A DNA stretch of 14,149 bases from UBA1081 sp964454355 (GTDB lineage: Bacteria; Bacillota; Clostridia; Oscillospirales; Acutalibacteraceae): positions 1 through 14,149 of the forward strand of contig CAYVTA010000056.1 of assembly GCA_964454355.1 (NCBI GenBank), read 5' to 3'. Below, piece after piece: positions 7,233-12,407 of the stretch (its first letter is position 1; every line of letters begins with the position of its first letter). The position numbers and the translations under genes are program-made. Under the pieces are notes generated by a model. That model searched no databases and was not told the origin of the DNA. It saw only the letters and a list, made by a program, of their open reading frames with translations.

Positions 7233-8108
7233 TCAAGGTTCCCTATTGTTATCTGCGTCAAAATTAATACAATTCTTGACCAAATCTTTTTCTATTGAAA
7301 CCGTAAAGAACCAGCCGGTCGAATCACAGGTGGTAGCCGAACCGTCTCCGGTAACGGTTTGAGTATGAATACACAAATTCTTGTCATCAATCCACACGCT
7401 TTGCACCTTGATGCTGCTCGTAGTAATATAAAAAAGAAAAACTGTGTATTTCTCAAAATAATCTTCATCCATAGTTTTAACAACAGTTGAAAAGGGCTCA
7501 CTTCTTCCAATGGACAAATCCATTGAAAAGTCGTTTTCATACTTTGATACAAACTGCTCCAAGTCTTCAACCTTTTCGAACTTAAAAATCGGCAGATGCA
7601 TAACACTGTCTTCATACATTTTATCAGCATTTAGTGCATCCATATATAATTCATCTCCGCTGTAGTAATTCACCCATGAAGATGTAATATTAAAAGCGTC
7701 TGCGGCATAAAGATTGTCATCAATTTCAAAAACGCCATCGGTGAGCCAGCCAAGCTCATTAAGCTCGTACAAAACTAATCCTGAAATATCATTGATTTCA
7801 CCGTCATCAAGTTTAAATACAGCATAGGCACCTGTACGTCCCGGATAGGTTTCCTCAATGCCGGTATGTAAAACCAGAATCTCATCACCATTGTCAAGTC
7901 CGTCAAATAACCCCTCTTTGCCATTAGTATTTGACAAAACAACAGGAGAATCATCAACAATCATCATATATGTTCCATCACCTGCAACAAGGCACCGTCC
8001 AATGGTAAGCCCCAATGTATTTGCAGACATATAACATATCACTGCACCTGTCACCAGCATTATTGCACCAATGATACACAACAAGGGTATCAGAATTTTC
8101 TTCTTCAT
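7233..8108 (-). CDS. Hypothetical membrane-anchored extracytoplasmic protein
   Basis: I do not recognise this 291-residue protein. It begins MKKKILIPLLCIIGAIM with one hydrophobic segment at about 5-27 that should act as an uncleaved anchor or signal peptide. About 260 acidic, Tyr-rich, soluble residues follow and are probably outside the membrane. The reading frame is open upstream to 8132, but the start at 8108 is preferred because GGAGGTG (8114-8120) lies 5 nt before it and the extra MSRCGGDC would spoil the n-region. The gene follows the lipoprotein gene by 20 nt and its ribosome binding site fills that gap, so the two form a two-gene unit. Its function is unknown. Confidence 0.7.
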   Translation of the reverse strand: MKKKILIPLLCIIGAIMLVTGAVICYMSANTLGLTIGRCLVAGDGTYMMIVDDSPVVLSNTNGKEGLFDGLDNGDEILVLHTGIEETYPGRTGAYAVFKLDDGEINDISGLVLYELNELGWLTDGVFEIDDNLYAADAFNITSSWVNYYSGDELYMDALNADKMYEDSVMHLPIFKFEKVEDLEQFVSKYENDFSMDLSIGRSEPFSTVVKTMDEDYFEKYTVFLFYITTSSIKVQSVWIDDKNLCIHTQTVTGDGSATTCDSTGWFFTVSIEKDLVKNCINFDADNNREP

Positions 8109-8128
8109 ACAATCACCTCCACAGCGGC

Positions 8129-8692
8129 TCATTCAACAACAGCATAGAAATAATATTCTGATGTCCCGTAAAAATCGCCACCGTCATTGAACCATTCTGC
8201 GGTAATCCAATAGATATATCCGCCGTTTTTAAGCTCCAAATCAATTCCGTTAAACACGACTTCTTCACTCTCTGCCTGAAGGTTTTCCCACTCACTGTCA
8301 GCCCAGCAGCTAACCGACAGCTTATCAGGCATTGACTCAAATGACAGTTTTGCATATGTTCCATCCAAATACAATGGCTGAATATAATCCTTCGCTTGCA
8401 ACGGATGCATGGAATCAGCACATGTTCCTGCCCACATACCGTTTCTTACAGCATAGTTCCATGAATATGATCCTCGGCTGACATCTGCACTGCCGGAGCT
8501 CCAAGTAAGGCTCAGCACAGGCGGTTCAGCAAAAACTTCATTTGACTGATTACTTTTTATTTCTCCGTTAACAACGGCTGTTTCATCAGAAGATAAAGGC
8601 TCACTTCCACCAGCCATATTCGCAATACATCCGGAGCAAAACAATGAAAAACAAATAATAATACAAATCGACAAGGTACATTTTGCTTTCAT
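8129..8692 (-). CDS. Hypothetical lipoprotein
   Basis: The 187-residue product starts MKAKCTLSIC, has a hydrophobic stretch and ends its signal with LFCSGC (C22), an acceptable lipobox for attachment to the outer face of the membrane. A Ser/Asn/Glu-rich linker (about 23-60) is followed by a beta-rich domain with SWNY, ADSMHPLQ and EWENLQ segments, ending in aromatic EYYFYAVVE. The start at 8692 was chosen because AGGAGGC (8700-8706) lies 7 nt upstream. The open frame extends to 8773, but that extension encodes a terminator hairpin and lacks a ribosome binding site. It is paired with the membrane protein downstream. I do not recognise a function. Confidence 0.7.
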   Translation of the reverse strand: MKAKCTLSICIIICFSLFCSGCIANMAGGSEPLSSDETAVVNGEIKSNQSNEVFAEPPVLSLTWSSGSADVSRGSYSWNYAVRNGMWAGTCADSMHPLQAKDYIQPLYLDGTYAKLSFESMPDKLSVSCWADSEWENLQAESEEVVFNGIDLELKNGGYIYWITAEWFNDGGDFYGTSEYYFYAVVE

Positions 8693-8721
8693 AGTTACTG
8701 CCTCCTGAACAATAGAATTTT

Positions 8722-8770
8722 CAAAAAAAAGACCAAAAGAAGCCTGCACTTTCTTCAAAGTTACAGGCTT
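8722..8770 (-). terminator. Rho-independent terminator or attenuator ahead of the lipoprotein gene
   Basis: On the minus strand AAGCCTG (8764-8770) pairs with CAGGCTT (8740-8746), with an inner ACTTT/AAAGT stem and a GAAG loop. CTTTTGGTCTTTTTTTT follows. It lies about 90 nt after the aminotransferase stop and 30 nt before the lipoprotein start codon. Confidence 0.75.
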
Positions 8771-8832
8771 CATCGTTTACAATACAACAATATTTCAAGT
8801 GATAAATCCTATAACCGAATTTATGCATTAAT

Positions 8833-8861
8833 ATTGTAACATATTTTTTCTTTTTTTTCAA
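8833..8861 (-). promoter_or_regulatory. Predicted promoter upstream of the terminator and lipoprotein gene
   Basis: On the minus strand TTGAAA (8856-8861, overlapping the aminotransferase stop codon) and TACAAT (8833-8838) are 17 nt apart, with an extended -10 TGT just upstream. The poly-A spacer is low in complexity, which lowers confidence. A start near 8826 would give a leader of about 134 nt that passes through the terminator hairpin. Confidence 0.55.
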
Positions 8862-10030
8862 TAGACACTAATAAGAATATCGCTGTTTTTGATTTCTTGA
8901 ATTGCTAGGCTGATTTTCTCGCAAGGTAACGTAAGAGCAAAACGTACATAACCCTCACCCATCGGACCAAAACTGCAGCCGGGTGTACAAAGTACGCCAC
9001 ATTCCTCAACCAGTTTCATACAGAAAGACATACTGTCCGTATAACCAGCAGGCAGAGGAGCCCAAACGAACATACTTCCCTTGCTGTCAGGAACATTCCA
9101 ACCAATATCACGAAGTCCCTGACAGAGAGTATCTCTGCGTTCCTGATATGTTTTATTTTGTCTCTTTACTGAATCAAGCGGACCGTTTAACGCCGCAACA
9201 GCAGCCTTTTGAACAGGCAAAAACATACCGAAGTCAATCTGACTGCGAAGTTTTTTAAACTGTGCAACAACATCGCTGCGTCCTATAAGAAAACTGGTTC
9301 TTGCCCCTGTCACATTAAAGCTCTTTGACAGACTGAAAAATTCAACACCAACATCAATTGCTCCGGGAATATTAAAGAAGCTGTCTCCTTCTTCACCGTC
9401 AAAAATAATATCGCTGTATGCGTTATCATGAATAATAAGCACATCGTATTTTTTTGCAAAAGCAACTATTTCACTGTAAACCTCGGGAGTACCAACACTG
9501 CCCACAGGATTTGCAGGAAGTGAAACGATCATGTATTTGGCTTTTTTTGCAACATCCTCAGGAATATCAGCAACACGGGGAAGAAAACCATTCTCCTTAT
9601 TCATGGGATAATACCATGCTTGGGCACCTGCCATTTTTGCACCTGCGATAAACACAGGATAACAGGGCGTAGGGAGAAGCACCGTGTCACCCTCATTACA
9701 AAGAACCATGCCTATATGTCCCATGCCCTCCTGACTGCCGTTACAACTCGCAACCTGGTCAGGTGTAATCATTACTCCGAAACGCTTTTTATAATAATTA
9801 CATACAGCATCAAGAAGCTCCTGAGTGTCTCCGAGGCTGTATCTCCAGTTTTTTGAATCCATGGCAGCATCTGCCAAAGCCTGACGAATATGCTCAGGTG
9901 TTTCAAAATCGGGAGTGCCTATACTCAGGTTATAGATTGTTTTACCTGCTGCCTCAAGTTCAGCTTTTTTTATATTCAATGCAGCAAATATTTCATCACC
10001 GAACAAATCCATACGCTTTGAAAATTTCAT
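8858..10030 (-). CDS. Class I/II PLP-dependent aminotransferase
   Basis: The 390-residue protein has the fold type I aminotransferase landmarks: SIGTPDFETP (36-45), PANP with N174, HDNAYSD with D202 and Y205, the PLP lysine K236 in SLSKSFNVTGAR, and the substrate-carboxylate arginine R363 in VRFAL. It is a cytoplasmic enzyme transferring an amino group to a 2-oxo acid. It resembles the group that includes LL-diaminopimelate, aspartate and alanine aminotransferases, but the sequence alone does not fix the substrate. The start at 10030 (MKFSKRMD) was chosen over the upstream start at 10072 because the family N-terminus begins there; the GAGGCGA site before it is only moderate. It stands alone between its own promoter and the terminator at 8722-8770. 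Confidence 0.88.
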   Translation of the reverse strand: MKFSKRMDLFGDEIFAALNIKKAELEAAGKTIYNLSIGTPDFETPEHIRQALADAAMDSKNWRYSLGDTQELLDAVCNYYKKRFGVMITPDQVASCNGSQEGMGHIGMVLCNEGDTVLLPTPCYPVFIAGAKMAGAQAWYYPMNKENGFLPRVADIPEDVAKKAKYMIVSLPANPVGSVGTPEVYSEIVAFAKKYDVLIIHDNAYSDIIFDGEEGDSFFNIPGAIDVGVEFFSLSKSFNVTGARTSFLIGRSDVVAQFKKLRSQIDFGMFLPVQKAAVAALNGPLDSVKRQNKTYQERRDTLCQGLRDIGWNVPDSKGSMFVWAPLPAGYTDSMSFCMKLVEECGVLCTPGCSFGPMGEGYVRFALTLPCEKISLAIQEIKNSDILISVY

Positions 10031-10144
10031 TATTTTCGCCTCATTATTATTGATACTGTAACATCTCCGCAAGACGTATTATTCCTATCGGAGTGATTCA
10101 ATGTTCTCTGCAACGCCGACAATCGCTGTTGACGTTGTTGTTTT
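10031..10144 (-). promoter_or_regulatory. 5' leader of the aminotransferase gene with two possible hairpins
   Basis: The predicted leader of about 114 nt can form CAACG/CGTTG, with an imperfect inner stem around a GCGAT loop, and a CTCCG/CGGAG hairpin nearer the gene. No T tract follows either one. I recognise no known riboswitch. Confidence 0.35.
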
Positions 10145-10150
10145 GAGTTT

Positions 10151-10179
10151 ATTGTATCACATATTTACATTTTTTTCTA
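10151..10179 (-). promoter_or_regulatory. Predicted promoter of the aminotransferase gene
   Basis: On the minus strand TAGAAA (10174-10179) and TACAAT (10151-10156) are 17 nt apart, a fair sigma-A match. Confidence 0.5.
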
Positions 10180-10436
10180 CTGCATAAGGCAGAAAAACCA
10201 TAAAAAACAATGAAATATTACAATATATGTTTTCTTCTAATTTTTCTTTTTCTTATCAATTAATATTACAAAAAGCAGTCCTCTGAAATTTTCAGTAAAC
10301 CGTTTTTTGCACGTATATTATATTGAAAGGGAATTACCGAACGCTCTACAATCTGAAATTGCATCATGATCAGGCTCTTCATTGCAGTTTACCGAATCAC
10401 AAGCCAAAATTGCACCATCCGAAATACAAGTTTTTC
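10180..10436 (-). other. A+T-rich intergenic DNA without a supported gene
   Basis: This stretch holds a small palindrome CTGAAATTTTCAG (about 10282-10294) and three scattered ATTGCA words. The minus frame from a TTG at 10440 to a stop at 10318 is open for 40 codons but has no ribosome binding site. It may be the continuation of a decayed gene that begins at 10511. Confidence 0.5.
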
Positions 10437-10511
10437 TCAATTACGCATTTTTCCGTTTTTCACCCCTGCAAGGGAGGGAGAACAATGTTTTACCAACATA
10501 TCTTCCAACAT
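10437..10511 (-). pseudogene. Truncated DUF3793-like N-terminus (24 codons)
   Basis: The minus strand has a perfect AAGGAG (10519-10524) 7 nt before ATG 10511, then MLEDMLVKHCSPSLAGVK and a TGA after residue 24. This beginning resembles, from memory, the start of DUF3793 proteins (LVxHCxPTLAGxK), which are normally about 180-200 residues long. What follows in all three frames does not continue the family as far as I can tell. I therefore read it as a truncated or decayed gene; a genuine small protein or leader peptide is the alternative. Confidence 0.45.
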
Positions 10512-10576
10512 ATGCTGTCTCCTTTTATTAGGTTAGCATACACCAACTCATGCTGTAAAAAATTTTTTCTTTCGAT

Positions 10577-10626
10577 ATCCCGAAACATTCAAAACATTGA
10601 TTTTGCCAATGCTTCGGGATTATTTT
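10577..10626 (+). terminator. Long hairpin, terminator-like on the plus strand
   Basis: ATCCCGAA (10577-10584) pairs with TTCGGGAT (10613-10620). It continues after one mismatch with CATT/AATG and after a 2-nt bulge with CAAAA/TTTTG around a 6-nt loop, 17 bp in total. TATTTT follows on the plus strand. There is no convincing plus-strand gene upstream of it. Confidence 0.55.
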
Positions 10627-10653
10627 AACACAACAACAGCGTTTTATTTATAT

Positions 10654-10839
10654 TTACGACCATGCAATAAATAAAAGTAAGCTGATAATTGCAATAACAG
10701 AAATAATGATTATTGTTGTTGAATTTATGCCGCCGTCATTAGCGATCTGTTCGACAGCCTGATTATCGGCTGCTGTCGCTGTTTCCTGATTATCTGCATT
10801 GTTTACGGTTACGCATATCTTAATATAAACGAACTGATT
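10654..10839 (-). pseudogene. Start-less fragment encoding a C-terminal transmembrane tail
   Basis: The minus frame is open for 61 codons between stops (TAA at 10840-10842 and TAA at 10654-10656). It ends with a polar, Asn/Ala/Gln-rich stretch (DNQETATAADNQAVEQ), then NSTTIIIISVIAIISLLL and FIAWS before the stop, a clear single membrane span. There is no ATG, GTG or TTG in a useful place and no ribosome binding site. It therefore looks like the 3' remnant of a membrane or surface protein gene. The parent protein cannot be identified. Confidence 0.45.
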
Positions 10840-10863
10840 TTATTCTCGCAGGGGTATACCAAA

Positions 10864-10891
10864 GAAAAAATGCAAACACATTATTCGTGCA
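10864..10891 (-). terminator. Weak terminator after the Crp/Fnr gene
   Basis: On the minus strand a TGCA...TGCA 4-bp stem (10888-10891 with 10871-10874) is followed directly by TTTTTTC. The T tract is good but the stem is poor. Confidence 0.3.
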
Positions 10892-10892
10892 A

Positions 10893-11552
10893 TTACAACA
10901 GCTTAAACCAATTTTTCTCAAATTCCAAAAGACCTTCATTTCGCATTTTGCAAAGCTCATTCGACATGGCACTTCTGTCAACCGAAAGAAAGTCCGCAAG
11001 CTGCTGACGGTTAAACGGAATCGAAAAACTTGCACTATTTTGACTTTTAGCTTCTTCTGATAAATATGAAATTAACTTTTCTCTGGTAGAACGTTTAGAC
11101 ATATAACCGAGCTTTTGCACCAGCCTCCTGTTTTTCTCGGAAATGGCAAAAAACATATTTTGTACCACCATAGCATGAAAACGGCAAGCCGAAGAACATG
11201 TTGTAATAATCCGTTTGACATCAAAGAATATAACAGCACTGTCTTCTACTGCGACAACATCATTGAGTAACGCACCGCTTTCCGGAGCAACATATGCTTC
11301 CCCGAACATTTCACCAACTGAAATTTGACTGAGAATACTGCGATTTCCCCAATAATCATCCTTTTGAATATGCAAATTACCTTCAACTAAAACGGTTATG
11401 TCACTCAGATGCTCTCCTTGTCTAAAAACATACTCATTCTTTTTATAAGTATGCAAACGAGCACCGAGACAAGACAGCATTGATGCAATTTCATCATCAC
11501 CTACACCGGCAAACATCTGTGTTCTTTTGAGAACTGAAATATATTTTTTCAT
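10893..11552 (-). CDS. Crp/Fnr-family transcriptional regulator (HcpR-like by context)
   Basis: The 219-residue protein has an N-terminal cNMP-binding-type beta-roll (about 15-115, with YVFRQGEHLSDITVLVEGNL and GEMFGEAYV) and a dimerisation helix about 120-145. The C-terminal winged helix-turn-helix is in 150-219 (NRQQLADFLSVDRSAMSNEL; recognition helix near R193). There is no Fnr-type N-terminal four-cysteine cluster motif, but CSSAC (119-123) lies at the start of the dimer helix. It is transcribed away from the ferredoxin-hcp pair. Regulators of this family next to hcp commonly respond to nitrosative stress and control hcp, so this is inferred to do the same. The ribosome binding site is weak (GGAAAG, 10 nt away), suggesting low expression. 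Confidence 0.85.
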   Translation of the reverse strand: MKKYISVLKRTQMFAGVGDDEIASMLSCLGARLHTYKKNEYVFRQGEHLSDITVLVEGNLHIQKDDYWGNRSILSQISVGEMFGEAYVAPESGALLNDVVAVEDSAVIFFDVKRIITTCSSACRFHAMVVQNMFFAISEKNRRLVQKLGYMSKRSTREKLISYLSEEAKSQNSASFSIPFNRQQLADFLSVDRSAMSNELCKMRNEGLLEFEKNWFKLL

Positions 11553-11567
11553 AAGCCATTTCTTTCC

Positions 11568-11581
11568 GTTGTAAAAACAAC
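11568..11581. promoter_or_regulatory. Crp/Fnr-type operator (perfect inverted repeat)
   Basis: GTTGT-AAAA-ACAAC is a perfect 14-bp dyad centred at 11574.5, of the TTGT-N6-ACAA form typical of Crp/Fnr regulators. Its centre is 41.5 bp upstream of the predicted ferredoxin-hcp start (about 11616), the class II activator position. It is about 16 bp downstream of the predicted regulator start (about 11590). An overlapping second dyad, AACAA-N5-TTGTT (11576-11590), shares one half-site. Confidence 0.7.
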
Positions 11582-11596
11582 AGACTTGTTATAATT

Positions 11597-11625
11597 ATTG
11601 TACTATAATAAAGCCGTAATATCAA
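11597..11625 (-). promoter_or_regulatory. Promoter of the Crp/Fnr-family regulator
   Basis: On the minus strand TTGATA (11620-11625) and TACAAT (11597-11602) have a 17-nt spacer. It overlaps the divergent ferredoxin-hcp promoter, whose -10 lies 1 bp away. Confidence 0.65.
11604..11609 (+). promoter_or_regulatory. -10 element of the ferredoxin-hcp promoter
   Basis: A perfect TATAAT lies here with no recognisable -35 hexamer 16-18 nt upstream. That is what is expected of an activator-dependent promoter served by the operator at 11568-11581. Confidence 0.6.
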
Positions 11626-11701
11626 GAGAGGAGAAATATTATGTCCGAAGCGTTAGCCATTGAAATGCGGTCGNNNNNNNNNNGAGAGGAGAAATATTAT
11701 G
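11626..11701 (+). other. Scaffold gap (10 N) flanked by an 18-bp direct duplicate
   Basis: The 18 bases GAGAGGAGAAATATTATG occur at 11626-11643 and again at 11684-11701, on either side of ten N (11674-11683). After the left copy the sequence reads TCCGAAGCG..., encoding MSEALAIEMRS in frame with the ATG; after the right copy it reads ATTAGAAAA, the real ferredoxin start. The two contigs probably overlap at this word, so the left-hand 30 bases and the gap are likely not real. Confidence 0.75.
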
Positions 11702-12391
11702 ATTAGAAAAATTATAAAAATTGATGAAGAAAAATGCAACGGTTGCGGTGCTTGTGCCGCTGCGTGCCACGAAGGTGCCATTGAAATGATAAACGGAAAG
11801 GCAAAACTCACCCGTGAAGATTATTGCGACGGGCTTGGCGATTGTCTTCCTGCTTGTCCTGTAGATGCAATTACCTTTGAAGAAAGAGAAGCAGCTGCAT
11901 ATAACGAAGCTGCAGTTCTCGCATCCAACAAGAAAAATGAGCCTCTTCCATGTGGTTGTCCCGGCACAGCATCAAAAGCTATTCAACGAAAAAATGTCAG
12001 TTTTGCTGAATCTTCTGCACCAATCAACACCCAATTATCTCAATGGCCTGTGCAAATCAAGCTTGTCCCAGTAAACGCACCCTATTTTGACGGTGCAAAT
12101 CTTTTGATTGCAGCAGATTGCACAGCTTACGCTTACGGTAACTTTCACAATGAGTTTATCCGTAACCATATTACACTTATCGGTTGTCCGAAGCTTGACG
12201 AGGGTGACTACACCGACAAACTGACAGCAATAATAGCAAACAACAATATAAAAAGCGTTACTATCGTACGTATGGAAGTGCCTTGCTGCGGAGGCATCGA
12301 AAACGCTGCAAAAAGAGCATTGCAAACAAGCGGAAAATTTATTCCGTGGAGAGTTGTTACTATCTCTACTGATGGTAAAATATTAGATTAG
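11699..12391 (+). CDS. 4Fe-4S ferredoxin-domain protein, partner of Hcp
   Basis: The 230-residue protein has a canonical [4Fe-4S] motif CNGCGACAAAC (C13, C16, C19, C23) and a second half-motif CDGLGDCLPACP (C43, C49, C53). The latter has lost the usual CxxCxxC spacing, as is common in this type. The remaining 170 residues are not ferredoxin-like and carry further cysteines: PCGCPG (C85, C87), ADCTA (C141), IGCP (C163) and PCCGGI (C196, C197). This architecture is typical of the protein encoded just upstream of hcp in Clostridia, and it probably delivers electrons to Hcp in the cytoplasm. The ATG at 11699 is preceded by GAGAGGAG (11684-11691). The open frame upstream of it only exists because it reads through the N gap. 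It ends 16 nt before hcp. Confidence 0.85.
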   Translation: MIRKIIKIDEEKCNGCGACAAACHEGAIEMINGKAKLTREDYCDGLGDCLPACPVDAITFEEREAAAYNEAAVLASNKKNEPLPCGCPGTASKAIQRKNVSFAESSAPINTQLSQWPVQIKLVPVNAPYFDGANLLIAADCTAYAYGNFHNEFIRNHITLIGCPKLDEGDYTDKLTAIIANNNIKSVTIVRMEVPCCGGIENAAKRALQTSGKFIPWRVVTISTDGKILD

Positions 12392-12407
12392 GGGGAAAAT
12401 AAATAAA

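Noticed and set aside
8693..8773. Longer start for the lipoprotein (27 extra residues)
   Set aside because: There is no ribosome binding site before 8773, the extension encodes a terminator hairpin, and it would place the signal peptide inside the protein.
10340..10415. Three ATTGCA words and CCGAA words as a possible repeat array
   Set aside because: The spacings are irregular and the words short; chance is sufficient, and there is no CRISPR-like repeat and spacer pattern.
10323..10628. A 101-codon plus-strand frame from a TTG start, with AAGGGAGGG before an internal ATG at 10484
   Set aside because: The composition is odd (His, Lys, Pro and Phe rich), the end is the terminator hairpin itself, and the purine-rich site is only the complement of the CSPSLAG codons of the minus-strand stub.
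11660..11698. Upstream extension of the ferredoxin through the N run (MKCGXXXX...)
   Set aside because: The frame is created by unknown bases; a good ribosome binding site and the family N-terminus both point to 11699.
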